A stretch of 64,000 nucleotides of DNA, taken from the NCBI RefSeq assembly GCF_000407485.1, contig NZ_ASWD01000001.1, forward strand, positions 1,343,570 through 1,407,569, given 5' to 3'. The DNA comes from Enterococcus pallens ATCC BAA-351 (GTDB taxonomy: Bacteria > Bacillota > Bacilli > Lactobacillales > Enterococcaceae). Both the position numbers and the translations under genes were made by a program. Position 1 is the first letter of the stretch. Each line of letters opens with the position of its first letter. Below are positions 17,815-26,262 of this stretch, in pieces. The notes under the pieces are model-generated. The model was not told where the DNA came from and searched no databases. It worked only from the letters and a program-made list of their open reading frames with translations.

Positions 17815-18840
17815 ATGGAACAATTAACGAGGCGCTTAAAAGGAATTCTAATTGGCGGGGCTCTTGGTGATGCGATGGGAATGCCAACGGAGCTTTGGAC
17901 GCAGCAAATGATTCAAGAGGAATTTCCAAATGGTATTACTAATTTTATGCCAGCCATGAATAAAGGATCCGTGTTGAGAGATATGATTGCTGGTCAAGTA
18001 ACTGACGATACCATTAATACGAGATTTATTATTGATATGTTGGTTAAGCATCGAGGTGTAATTGATGTAGAAACTTATATTGAACAGTTACGAATCTGGA
18101 GCAAAGACTCTCAGTTGGCTGAACTAGTTTCTGGCCCAAGTACTAGAAAAGCATTAGCTATGATGGACGAAGGGATTCCATTATCACAAACAGGACGCTT
18201 TGGGACAACCAATGGTGCAGCTATGAAGATTGCACCGATAGGTATGTTGGCGGATTATCGAGATATGCCTGATTTAGTCGAAAAGGTTCAACAAATTTGT
18301 ATTCCGACACACAATACTTCTGTTGCAATTGCAGGAGCTAGTAGTATAGCAGCCGCGATTAGCTATGTTGCTTCAGGGAAAAATGATTTGAATGAAATGC
18401 TCGAAATTGCTAAACAGTCGATTCAATTAGGAATGGAGAAAGGTTATGAAGTCGCTACCGCTTCCTTAAGTAGAAGAATAGAAACTGTCATTGAATTAGT
18501 TGGAAAAAAAGAACAGAATGTCGTAATGAACGAGCTTTATGACTTGTGGGGAACCGGTGTAGAGACGATTGAAACCATTCCTTGTGTGTTCGCCATTGTA
18601 AGACTAGCAGAAGGCAGTCCGATAAAAGCGGCACAATTAGCTGCGAGCTTGGGAGGAGATACTGATACAATTGGAGCAATTGCTGCTGGAATTTGCGGAG
18701 GGATAAATCCTGATTTTCCATCTACGGTAATTGAGACATTGGAAACAGTCAATGAATTGAATTTTGAAGGAATGGCTGAAGCAATGGTCCCTTTTTCTCC
18801 GTACTATAAGGCGGATGCGTGTGCTGATCAAATTATTTAA
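17815..18840 (+). CDS. ADP-ribosylglycohydrolase family protein (DraG-like)
   Basis: 341 residues with the metal-binding signatures of the family: LIGGALGDAMGMPTE at the N-terminus, GQVTDDT, FGTTNGAAMKIAPIG, then SLGGDTDTIGAIAAGICGG near the C-terminus. Family members use paired Mg/Mn ions to cleave N- or O-glycosidic ADP-ribose bonds; some have other substrates. Here it is the last gene of a PTS operon, one base after EIIA, so a sugar-phosphate or nucleoside-like glycoside imported by the PTS is a plausible substrate (inference). Start ATG at 17815 with GAGGAG; an upstream TTG at 17800 has none. Confidence 0.85.
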   Translation: MEQLTRRLKGILIGGALGDAMGMPTELWTQQMIQEEFPNGITNFMPAMNKGSVLRDMIAGQVTDDTINTRFIIDMLVKHRGVIDVETYIEQLRIWSKDSQLAELVSGPSTRKALAMMDEGIPLSQTGRFGTTNGAAMKIAPIGMLADYRDMPDLVEKVQQICIPTHNTSVAIAGASSIAAAISYVASGKNDLNEMLEIAKQSIQLGMEKGYEVATASLSRRIETVIELVGKKEQNVVMNELYDLWGTGVETIETIPCVFAIVRLAEGSPIKAAQLAASLGGDTDTIGAIAAGICGGINPDFPSTVIETLETVNELNFEGMAEAMVPFSPYYKADACADQII

Positions 18841-18993
18841 AAAGACTGAAGTCTATCAGACGATTGATGGGGAGCAGCGCCCCTTTGACAAAATTTTTAG
18901 ATTCGGTTTTTCACAAAAAATTGGTGGGGAACAGCTTTGGTGTGAGGACTTGAGAAGAGGAGTTAAGCAGTCTTATTAAAGGAATTATGAACA

Positions 18994-19095
18994 TATCTTT
19001 CTACTAAAGATGCGTTGATAGTCCAAAGTAATGTAGGAATAGAAATACTTCTCCATATTAAAATTGATACAGTCAAAATAGTATTTTACATTTAG
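18994..19095 (+). pseudogene. Remnant of another PTS EIIA domain
   Basis: The frame reads STKDALIVQSNVGIEILLHIKIDTVKI before a stop. This matches the EIIA-Glc core around both catalytic histidines. The first His is replaced by Asp (TKDA for TKHA), and the rest of the domain is missing. No RBS is seen. Confidence 0.65.
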
Positions 19096-19507
19096 ATTTA
19101 AAAAATCGTATTGGTTTGGAGTTATGGCTTATTTGCTTAATCTTCAATCTAGAAACAGTTACACACATTTTACTAAGTGATAAAAGTCAATTAGGCACGA
19201 GCTCTAAAATTCATTTCTAGGATTATCATTTAGTCTATAGGTTTTCAGTTGTGTTATTGGAGTTAGCAATGGTACGTATTCATTAGAAAGATTAGGAAGT
19301 GCTGACCTAGAAGCTACGAGCCTAGCATTAAGTAAAAAAATTTTAGTTTAGATAAAATCCGAATAGCTATCGATAATCTTTTAGTTACTGTTGGTTTGCC
19401 ATTAACCGCATCAATTAAAATAGGAATGAATTTATTTGTGGTTGCAACCAAAGATTTTTATCTGTTTCAGGCTATCAAATTTCAAATACAATCTTTTAAT
19501 AGCTGAT
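19096..19507. other. Gene-free stretch, probably decayed coding DNA
   Basis: Short open stretches without starts remain, for example LDKIRIAIDNLLVTVGLPLTASIKIGMN near 19350-19440. I could not assign them. Together with the EIIA relic just before, this looks like the remains of an inactivated PTS locus. Confidence 0.4.
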
Positions 19508-19552
19508 AAAAGAGACTGGAAGAAAAAGTTTCAAGTTCTTCTAATCTCTTTT
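19508..19552 (+). terminator. Terminator-like hairpin
   Basis: AAAAGAGA at 19508-19515 pairs with TCTCTTTT at 19545-19552, with an inner GAAGAA/TTCTTC stem. Confidence 0.65.
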
Positions 19553-19585
19553 ATTAAAAAATACAGTGAAATCGAAAACAGGGTC

Positions 19586-19614
19586 TTGGTGAATTAATCT
19601 TTTCCTGCTATGAT
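19586..19614 (+). promoter_or_regulatory. Promoter of the 149-residue protein gene
   Basis: TTGGTG at 19586-19591, 17 bases and TATGAT at 19609-19614, with TGC before the -10 (extended -10). Confidence 0.6.
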
Positions 19615-19635
19615 AGGCATCAAGGAAGTGAAGAT

Positions 19636-20085
19636 TTGAACCTACATAATTTATTAACAGTGGAGAGTTTGTTCTCCAATCTAATTGTTTTTATTGTGGC
19701 CGTGTTGTTGACAAACTGGTGGCATAAGCGGAATAAAAAAGTATCTAAGCCGGTAAATGAAGCGTCTCAACCTATTCGCAATGAAACACCGATCCACATT
19801 TTGCGTACGTATCGAGAGGATACCAAACGTTTTGGTTTTGCTTATTTGGAAAAACATACCCCAGCTATTATTCAAGCATTACAAAAACAGTCCCAGTATC
19901 CTTCCGCTGAAGGCATTTCTCAAGAAGAACTGGAGGCTGTTATTGCAACTTTAAAGGGGTACTTGAATGAGATGAATCAGATTGAAGCAGACGAGAACGA
20001 GCAAGAGAAATACAAGATAATGGTGCTAAACTATGTTAATAAAACTTTGATTCGTTGGCGACAGCTATCGCAAGAGGTAACATGA
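19636..20085 (+). CDS. Membrane-anchored small protein of unknown function
   Basis: 149 residues. One N-terminal membrane helix (about residues 10-28) is followed by a basic WHKRNKK, which places the rest in the cytoplasm. The remainder is mostly helical and charged (for example EEAVIATLKGYLNEMNQIEADENEQ). I do not recognise a family. The start is TTG, supported by AAGGAAGTG seven bases upstream and a promoter at the right distance. It is a single gene between decayed PTS DNA and a PTS EIIA gene. Confidence 0.6.
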   Translation: MNLHNLLTVESLFSNLIVFIVAVLLTNWWHKRNKKVSKPVNEASQPIRNETPIHILRTYREDTKRFGFAYLEKHTPAIIQALQKQSQYPSAEGISQEELEAVIATLKGYLNEMNQIEADENEQEKYKIMVLNYVNKTLIRWRQLSQEVT

Positions 20086-20274
20086 GGAGCGTTTCTTTTT
20101 TAGGAGCGTTTTTTCTTTCTTTTTTCTAGTAAACCATGTCACAATCGATAAAAATACGTTATTATAATGAGGTAAGGCTGTCATGAGTTGACTAATTAAT
20201 AGTACCCATGATTTTCCTGCAGCTATTCAAATCGTCCAAGAGGTTTCATAGTAGGACAATAAGGAGGAAGTTCT

Positions 20275-20736
20275 TTGTTTAACAAATTATTCAAGAAAAA
20301 AGTACCAGTTTATCAACCAGTTTCTGGGAAAGTTGTTTCGTTGCAAGAGGTAGCGGATGAAGTATTTTCTAGTGAAATGATGGGAATCGGATTTGCGGTT
20401 CAACCAGATTCCAGCGAAATTGTTTCACCAATTAACGGCACAATTGATAGCGTTTTTCCAACGAAACATGCGTTAACGATCAAAGGTGATAAAGGCTTGG
20501 AAATATTAATCCATATTGGAACAGACACAGTGGAGTTGAACGGAGAAGGCTTTGATATTGCGGTTAAGGCGGGGGACAAAGTAACAGCTCAGCAAAAATT
20601 AGGAACCGTTGACTTTGACTCAATCAAGGCTGCGGGCAAAGGCACTGATGTAATGGTGATTTTCCCGAGTTTAGATAAAGCTGAAAAAGAGAAGTTCGAT
20701 CTATCAAACCAAAGTGATGTAGTAGTAGAATTATAA
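20275..20736 (+). CDS. Stand-alone glucose-type PTS EIIA protein
   Basis: 153 residues and a complete EIIA-Glc fold: MGIGFAVQP, SPINGTIDSVFPTKHALTIKG with His65, then GLEILIHIGTDTVELNG with His80, the phosphorylated residue in this family. It receives phosphate from HPr and could serve EIIBC proteins without their own EIIA domain. Start is TTG behind AAGGAGGAAG. A lone TATAAT at 20163-20168 may be its -10. A terminator follows. Confidence 0.85.
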   Translation: MFNKLFKKKVPVYQPVSGKVVSLQEVADEVFSSEMMGIGFAVQPDSSEIVSPINGTIDSVFPTKHALTIKGDKGLEILIHIGTDTVELNGEGFDIAVKAGDKVTAQQKLGTVDFDSIKAAGKGTDVMVIFPSLDKAEKEKFDLSNQSDVVVEL

Positions 20737-20742
20737 TAGAAG

Positions 20743-20772
20743 AAAGATGGTCAGTGATGACTGTCTTTTTTT
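20743..20772 (+). terminator. Terminator after the EIIA gene
   Basis: AAAGATGGTCA and TGACTGTCTTT form a stem around GTGA, followed by a T run. Confidence 0.7.
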
Positions 20773-21110
20773 GTGCATTTTTTGAGAATTCAGCACAATC
20801 CTTTCAGCTTGTGATATAGCAAAAAGTAAATAGTAGTATATCAGTAATGATAGTTGAGATGGCTGTAGAAATAGAGAGTATTCAACCACACTTTTTCCAT
20901 TTTCTTTACTAACATAGAAAAGACTAGGGAAAATGGCTGAATCGCATCAATTTGAATAAATTCAGAGATTGAGTGAGTTGGCAAATATGCAAATGTACAA
21001 GAGGCTAAGATAGCTAAAGAGTTTACCGCAAGGAATCTCGATCTCACATGGACTTCAAAAAATCGATTTTTTGAGCAATAGACGCATTAGTAATTACTTA
21101 AACCTCGTAA
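20773..21110. other. Gene-free stretch with an 18-bp palindrome
   Basis: No credible gene. CAAAAAATCGATTTTTTG near 21056-21073 is a perfect palindrome and could act as a terminator or a protein site. A short open stretch before it (YANVQEAKIAKEFTARN) may be decayed coding DNA. A TATAAT at 21111-21116 probably serves the antitoxin gene. Confidence 0.4.
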
Positions 21111-21150
21111 TATAATGGACATAGCAAAATATCTGATTGGGGTGAATGGA

Positions 21151-21480
21151 ATGAAAACAAAGACGCGTAAACAAGGAAACTCCATAACATTGACTGTTCC
21201 TAAAGAGTTTAAAATAGGTGAAGGAGTTACGATGGAGCCAAAATTACTTCCAAACGGGATTCTTTATGAGTTTTCCACACCAGAGAATGAATTTTTAGAT
21301 TTTGACACAGAGATTTTAAAAGATTTGATCAATGAAGGGGTAGATACGGAGTATTTAGTTAGTGAATTTACTAAACGAAAACAAGACATCCCAAGAGCTT
21401 TTGAAATGCTAACAGAAGAGACTCTTAAAAACGAATCAATCATGTCACGAGAAGAATTGGAGAAAGAGATTGGGTTATAA
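21151..21480 (+). CDS. MazE/PemI-like (AbrB-fold) antitoxin
   Basis: 109 residues. The N-terminus KTKTRKQGNSITLTVPKEFKIGEG is a swapped-hairpin AbrB/MazE DNA-binding domain; the acidic C-terminal half would wrap the toxin. An ATG at 21115 lies within the likely -10 box (TATAAT at 21111), so the ATG at 21151 is preferred. It overlaps the toxin gene by 11 bases, the usual antitoxin-first arrangement. Such antitoxins repress their own operon. Confidence 0.75.
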   Translation: MKTKTRKQGNSITLTVPKEFKIGEGVTMEPKLLPNGILYEFSTPENEFLDFDTEILKDLINEGVDTEYLVSEFTKRKQDIPRAFEMLTEETLKNESIMSREELEKEIGL

Positions 21481-21763
21481 AATTCTTCCTTCCAGTCAGG
21501 TAAAAAAGTATTTGAAAAAATGTAAGGATCAATCGTTAAAACAGTACTTTGTAGAGTTGATATATGAAAAAATAGCTGTTAATCCTAAAAGTGGCATCCC
21601 AAAACAAGGGGACTTATCTGGCATATGGACGATGGGTTTTACTTATAGAAGTATTTATTATCGTATTGCTTACAAAATTGTCGATGATTCGATTATTCCA
21701 ATAATCATTATTGGATCTCACAAAAACTTTTACCGTGAACTAAAACGAGGGTTAAAAGATTGA
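21470..21763 (+). CDS. RelE/ParE-superfamily toxin
   Basis: 97 residues. The sequence KYLKKCKDQSLKQYF, then GIPKQGDLSGIWTMGFTYRSIYYRIAYKIVDD and IIIIGSHKNFYRELKRG shows the RelE/ParE beta-sheet core with C-terminal basic and aromatic residues. Members are ribosome-dependent mRNA nucleases or gyrase poisons; which one applies is not clear. Start TTG is supported by GGAG seven bases upstream inside the antitoxin gene. A MazE-like antitoxin paired with a RelE-like toxin is a hybrid pairing, but seen in other bacteria. Confidence 0.75.
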   Translation: MGYKILPSSQVKKYLKKCKDQSLKQYFVELIYEKIAVNPKSGIPKQGDLSGIWTMGFTYRSIYYRIAYKIVDDSIIPIIIIGSHKNFYRELKRGLKD

Positions 21764-22145
21764 TGCTGACTAAGCCGACTAGCTCCATTAACAGTCTGTT
21801 TCTTCTATTATAATAGAAAGAATCAAATTTCATTGAACAGCGTGTTGGTTCAGCCAAAAAGCCAATATTCGTAGAACGCGATATTTTTCGTTTTAACGCT
21901 TTTTATGTTTAGAACGACAAATTTGTTATCAAACATTAAGAAACGCGTAAGTAAAGAGCGCTATTTACCTTTAATACGTAATTAACTATACATTAGTGCC
22001 TTTTTGGGGTATAGTAATAGTTGTAGTAGATTTGTAAGTTAAATAAAAGGGTCATTTCATTCGTATGGGTGTTGTCATTCTTCTTTTTTAGCAACAAGGT
22101 ATTGCAAAAATTTAATTGTGCAAAAAGCACTAGGAGGATACACAC
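21764..22145. other. Intergenic stretch with cold-shock leader
   Basis: The first part has a perfect 16-bp palindrome TTCTATTATAATAGAA at 21803-21818. The last 130 bases before the cold-shock gene are AT-rich and gene-free, as expected for the long structured 5' leader of cspA-type mRNAs. Confidence 0.45.
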
Positions 22146-22346
22146 ATGAATACAGGTACAGTGAAATGGTTTAACGCAGACAAAGGTTTTGGCTTTATTA
22201 CTCAAGATAACGGACAAGATGTGTTCGCACACTTTTCAGCTATCCAAGGCGAAGGCTTCAAAACTTTAGACGAAGGTCAAGCAGTGACTTTCGATGTTGA
22301 AGAAGGCCAACGCGGCTTACAAGCAACGAATATTTTCAAAAACTAA
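22146..22346 (+). CDS. Cold-shock protein (CspA family)
   Basis: 66 residues, a single cold-shock domain. RNA-binding motifs are KGFGFIT (RNP1) and DVFAHFSAI (RNP2). It binds single-stranded RNA/DNA and acts as an RNA chaperone during cold or stationary phase. The RBS AGGAGGA is strong. Monocistronic with a terminator at 22359. The family has several paralogues per genome, so a letter cannot be assigned. Confidence 0.95.
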   Translation: MNTGTVKWFNADKGFGFITQDNGQDVFAHFSAIQGEGFKTLDEGQAVTFDVEEGQRGLQATNIFKN

Positions 22347-22358
22347 TTTAAACCAGTC

Positions 22359-22393
22359 AGAAGTGATCCATATGGTTGGGTCGCTTCTTTTTT
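22359..22393 (+). terminator. Terminator after the cold-shock gene
   Basis: AGAAGTGATCC at 22359-22369 pairs with GGGTCGCTTCT at 22378-22388, followed by TTTTT. Confidence 0.85.
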
Positions 22394-22457
22394 CTAATAC
22401 TGGCAACAGTTTAGTTTTGAACCATGAACGTTTCTACAAAGAAAAGGGGCTAAGTGA

Positions 22458-22673
22458 ATGGGATTCAATGGATGGAAAAAAACCGAAGCATCAGACAAGA
22501 GTCAAGCATTTGACGAAGGACAAGAGGTATCATTTGTGTATAACAATGTGACATGTCGCGGGAAAGTTCAGATGTTACTAGTAAATTCGGCAATCGTCAG
22601 TATCGATGAATCACCTAATCACGCGGATCAAAATGAGAAAACTGTAATTAGCTACGGAAAATTGTTAGTCTAA
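22458..22673 (+). CDS. Small DUF2187-like (YkvS-type) protein
   Basis: 71 residues. The core GQEVSFVYNNVTCRGKVQMLLVNSAIVSI and the closing EKTVISYGKL resemble the DUF2187/YkvS family, where a short beta-barrel ends in an E-(R/K)-TVVNxKxY-type sequence. Function unknown. It lies 112 bases after the cold-shock gene, with its own RBS AAAAGGGG. It shares a convergent terminator with the methyltransferase gene. Confidence 0.6.
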   Translation: MGFNGWKKTEASDKSQAFDEGQEVSFVYNNVTCRGKVQMLLVNSAIVSIDESPNHADQNEKTVISYGKLLV

Positions 22674-22682
22674 TAGTCAGTA

Positions 22683-22729
22683 AAAACCCTTAGGAATTTT
22701 TCTTACAGAAGAAGTCCTAAGGTTTTTTT
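22683..22729. terminator. Bidirectional terminator
   Basis: AAACCCTTAGGA pairs with TCCTAAGGTTT; T runs on both strands serve the converging genes. Confidence 0.85.
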
Positions 22730-22732
22730 GTT

Positions 22733-23476
22733 CTACTTCGATCTTTTCGCCACGATTCGAATTCGGCGATAATCGGCTTCCCAGAACGTATCTTTCCAGC
22801 AGCTCTCTTTTAGCGAGGCCTCTACACCTGACAAAACTTGATTTTGTTTTGCTTCTGATAGACTGGATAGATTGCTGGAGAAAAACTGCTTCAGCCAATT
22901 TCTTAATCCATTTTCACCCTTCAGTGGAGTCGGGCGATCGTATTCCTGTAAGAGCTCTACTAAGAAACCATTCGCTTCCAGCAGTGGCTGATACTCTTCA
23001 CAGGATGGAAAGAAGAAGGGGGATTGGTAGCTTTTACCAAGCTGTTCCAACTCTGTTTCAAAGGCTTGAGTAATCTTAGCAATGTTTCCAGCACCACCAA
23101 ACTCACAAATGAATAATCCCCCAGGTTTCACTAGCTTCTGAAATTGGCTTAACAGGCTTTTATGATCTGTGATCCAATGCAAAGCCGCATTTGAAAACAG
23201 TACATCAAAAGGTTGAGCAGTCTCAAAGGTTAACGCATTTACCACTTGAAACTTTTCGCCAGGAAACTGTTTCTGAGCCTGCTGAATCATATTAGGTGAG
23301 GTATCAATTCCCAGCACCCGATGCCCTAATTCGGTCATTTGATGACTAAGTTCTCCAGTGCCGCAGCCAATATCCAAAATAGTTGCCGGAGAATTCGGTA
23401 AAAAGGCCAGCAAACTGGCCCCATATTGAAAAACAAAATCATGATTCTTTTGATAATTGTGAGCGTCCCACTCCAT
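22733..23476 (-). CDS. Class I SAM-dependent methyltransferase
   Basis: 247 residues. Motif I is ILDIGCGTGELS, post-I acidic residue in VLGIDTSPNMI, motif II LFSNAALHWI, and motif III LVKPGGLFICEFGG. It resembles small-molecule methyltransferases of the trans-aconitate 2-methyltransferase type, mainly by the ALHW sequence. The substrate cannot be named. Start ATG at 23476 with GGAGGGA in good position; an earlier ATG at 23491 overlaps that site. Single gene. Confidence 0.82.
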   Translation of the reverse strand: MEWDAHNYQKNHDFVFQYGASLLAFLPNSPATILDIGCGTGELSHQMTELGHRVLGIDTSPNMIQQAQKQFPGEKFQVVNALTFETAQPFDVLFSNAALHWITDHKSLLSQFQKLVKPGGLFICEFGGAGNIAKITQAFETELEQLGKSYQSPFFFPSCEEYQPLLEANGFLVELLQEYDRPTPLKGENGLRNWLKQFFSSNLSSLSEAKQNQVLSGVEASLKESCWKDTFWEADYRRIRIVAKRSK

Positions 23477-23748
23477 CTGCAATCCCTCCATTTTGTCTAT
23501 TATCTCAGTAACTCAGCATAGAAGCCATCAAAATAATGAAATGGCCGCATTGGATTGAAGCCAATATTTCATCAACCTACCACTGAAAAGATGAATGGGC
23601 AAAGCTGTCACCAAGAAAGAGGACTAAAAATCTGGCAAATAAAGAAATGTCATGACTATTTTATAATAAATATAATTACTGGAGCTAGAACTTATTTATA
23701 TATATAGATGAAATTTTGTTCGAAATTTAGGGATATGTCTGCCTGTTA
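23477..23748. other. Short gene-free stretch
   Basis: Between the divergent methyltransferase and SDR genes. AT-rich; no frame or repeat that I can support. Confidence 0.5.
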
Positions 23749-23776
23749 TTGACTAAACAGCACCCTATGCTATAAT
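23749..23776 (+). promoter_or_regulatory. Promoter of the SDR gene, with a long leader
   Basis: TTGACT at 23749-23754, 16 bases and TATAAT at 23771-23776, with TGC just before. The leader of about 160 bases contains a GCCATTT/AAATGGC hairpin and a GAATATTC direct repeat, so post-transcriptional control is possible. Confidence 0.75.
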
Positions 23777-23943
23777 TTTTTTATGAGCCATTTACTTAAG
23801 ACAAATGGCAGGCAAAAAAGCTGAGAGAATTTAATCGTAAAAAATTTCTATGAACGATAGGTGCAACCGAAATATTCCGAATATTCTAACTTTATTTGTA
23901 TCATGCAAATGAGTGAATATAAAAAAATGAAGGGGGTAACAAA

Positions 23944-24684
23944 ATGAGTAAAACAGCAATTATTACAGGCGGATCACGGGGGATTGGCAATGCCATGTCA
24001 CGAAAATTAGGTGAAATGGGCTATAATGTTGTAATCAATTATGTAAGCGATACCTCTAAAGTGATTTCAGAAGATTTAGCAAAAGATATTGAAGAAAAAT
24101 ATGGTGTTGATACGTTAGTAGTTCGAGCGGATGTTAGTCAATATGAGGACTGTGAAGCATTGGTGAAAGCAGCTACTGATAAGTTTGGAGAAGAGATTGA
24201 TGTATTGGTCAACAATGCTGGAATTACCAATAACAGTAATTTTTTAGATATTACGAAAGAAAAATACACAGCGGTTATCAATACTAACTTAATGAGTCTA
24301 CTGCATATGTGTCACTTAACCTTGCCATACATGGTTGATCACGATTCTTGCATCATCAACACTTCATCTATCGGCGGATTGATTGGTGTAGTGAATCAAG
24401 CTGATTATTGTGCAGCGAAAAGCGGGGTGCTAGGATTAACTCGGGCGTTGGCACTTGAATTTGCTGGACGGAAAGTACGGGTTAACGCAATTGCACCAGG
24501 AATGATAATGAGTGATATGTTAAAAGGCGTTAATCAGGAGGAATTGAATGCATTGGCCGCAGGTATTCCGCTGGGGAAAATCGGTGATGTGTCAGATATT
24601 TCCGGTTGTATGGAATACATTATCAATGCACCATATGTGACTGGTCAGACAATTTCGCCAAATGGTGGATTTGTTATGCCATAA
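23944..24684 (+). CDS. SDR-family oxidoreductase (FabG-like)
   Basis: 246 residues. The Rossmann motif is TGGSRGIG, NNAG follows, and the catalytic Ser-Tyr-Lys appear in NTSSIGG and DYCAAKSG. This fits the 3-oxoacyl-ACP reductase/acetoacetyl-CoA reductase branch. No fatty-acid synthesis genes are nearby, so the substrate is open. RBS AAGGGGG. Monocistronic, with its own promoter at 23749 and terminator at 24712. Confidence 0.88.
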   Translation: MSKTAIITGGSRGIGNAMSRKLGEMGYNVVINYVSDTSKVISEDLAKDIEEKYGVDTLVVRADVSQYEDCEALVKAATDKFGEEIDVLVNNAGITNNSNFLDITKEKYTAVINTNLMSLLHMCHLTLPYMVDHDSCIINTSSIGGLIGVVNQADYCAAKSGVLGLTRALALEFAGRKVRVNAIAPGMIMSDMLKGVNQEELNALAAGIPLGKIGDVSDISGCMEYIINAPYVTGQTISPNGGFVMP

Positions 24685-24711
24685 AGGATACTCCAATAAC
24701 TATACTTCAAC

Positions 24712-24742
24712 CCTGAATGCGAAAAGAGCATTCAGGTTTTTT
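24712..24742 (+). terminator. Rho-independent terminator
   Basis: CCTGAATGC and GCATTCAGG form a perfect stem around GAAAAGA, followed by six T. Confidence 0.95.
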
Positions 24743-24929
24743 GTCTGTACCATAATTAAAAAAAGTTCACTTATTTGGCACGGCTGCTAATTGCGACCGA
24801 AACTCTATAAAACCATTCCATTTTAAAAGAAGTATCGCGCAAGTTAACTTTTGTATGTATAAGTTAACAACCGCTCCATTGAATGTTTATTACCTAAGCT
24901 CTACAATTAATATGAAAGGACGTGATGGA

Positions 24930-26050
24930 ATGCGTATGAATCTTGGTTCAGTCATCGCTGAAAAACGCAAGGAAATGAAAATTACTCAGCAGGAGCTGGC
25001 AGAATTTATGAGCGTCTCGAAAGCTTCAGTTTCAAAATGGGAGACAGGCCAAACCTATCCTGATATTACGTTATTGCCCTTATTAGCCGCGTATTTTGAT
25101 ATTAGTATCGACGAATTATTGAATTATGAACCACAGTTAAGCTTAAAGGAGATTCAGCACATTTATAAATCGTTGAAAAAATCCTTTGACAACAAACAAC
25201 CAGAAGAAGTCCTGGCTTCTATACACAGCTTTGTCCGGCGATATTATTCCTGCTATCCGCTGGTGTTGCAAATGGGCTTGCTGATTATCAATCATCTAGA
25301 CAAATTACCAGGAGAAAATCAGGAAGAAAAGAAAAAAGTCTATCTAAAAGAAGCTTAGAGCTGTTCGTTCATGTGCGGACGCAGGCAAAAGAGCCTGAAT
25401 TGATTATTGAGGCTTCCCGCTTTGAAGCTTATGTACTGTTAACGCTGCAGGAGCCCGATCAAGTCTTAGAAATTCTAGGCGAACAGACCCCTGTAAATTT
25501 TCCCGTTGAGAGCATGATCGCTGCGGCTTTTCAAATGAAGGGACAAAATGAACGCTCTGTAGTAACGATGCAAAGTGCTTTATACCAATACGTCAGTGTA
25601 GTAACGAGTCTATTTACCAATTATTTGCATTATTTAAACGATGATCCTGACAAAATGAAAGAAACGATTCAACGTGCACGACAATTTGTAGCAATCTTCA
25701 ATTTGGCGGAATTAAATCCGATTAATTTGATGAATTTTCAGTTATCGGCAGTCTATTGCTTGATCCAACAGCTCAAAGAAGCGGAAGCCTTAGATATGTT
25801 AGAGGAGTGGCTGATTGTTTTAGAAAATACGGAATTCCCAGTCGATTTACACGGCGACGATTACTTTGACCGCGTGGATACCTGGTTTGAGTCACTGGAA
25901 ACGGGCAATCAACTGCCGCGCAACTCGCTGATGGTGAGAGAACAACTGATTGATACGGTTCTTTACAATCCAATGTTTCAAGAGTTGAAAGATCAAGAAC
26001 GTGCCCAACCGTTGTTCCAGCGATTGAAGCAATTAAAGGAGGGGGCATAA
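24930..26050 (+). pseudogene. XRE regulator split by a one-base deletion
   Basis: The first frame (to 25358) gives an XRE helix-turn-helix domain (ITQQELAEFMSVSKASVSKWETGQTYPDITLLPLLAAYFDIS) and stops at TAG after KVYLKEA. The second frame continues with LELFVHVRTQAKE and about 225 helical, TPR-like residues. Restoring one T (GCTTTAGAG instead of GCTTAGAG at 25354-25360) rejoins them as KEALELF. The whole protein would be about 373 residues, a regulator type often linked to ABC exporters, as here. Either a real recent mutation or a sequencing error. Confidence 0.8.
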
Positions 26051-26262
26051 TGAACAACAATTGGCAATTTCTAATGGACAATCTGCCTTTGCTGCTGCCA
26101 CTGATCTTACTAGAGTTAGTGCTGATGATTACAGCATTAGTTCATGTATTAAGGCATCCTCATTATCGCTTCGGCAATCGCATCTTATGGGTAATTATCG
26201 TGGTGGTGATTCAAATCATCGGTCCAGTAATTTATTTCGCCTTTGGAAGAAGTGATGACTAA
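26050..26262 (+). CDS. PLDc_N-type two-helix membrane protein
   Basis: 70 residues. Two membrane helices and a C-terminal GPVIYFAFGR form the PLDc_N domain, also seen at the N-terminus of cardiolipin synthases but here alone. Start and stop codons overlap with both neighbours (ATAATG, TAATG), so it is translated with the XRE gene and the ABC exporter. These small proteins commonly accompany bacteriocin- or antibiotic-type ABC exporters; the role is not known. Confidence 0.75.
   Translation: MNNNWQFLMDNLPLLLPLILLELVLMITALVHVLRHPHYRFGNRILWVIIVVVIQIIGPVIYFAFGRSDD

Noticed and set aside
19678..19875. Several 60-110 codon minus-strand frames inside genes (for example at 1224, 10603 and 19681).
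   Set aside because: They are out-of-frame shadows of real genes, with no RBS and no domain signal.
23810..23840. GCTGAGAG in the SDR leader, reminiscent of part of the TPP riboswitch.
   Set aside because: The other conserved TPP elements (such as ACCTGATC and the closing stems) are absent.
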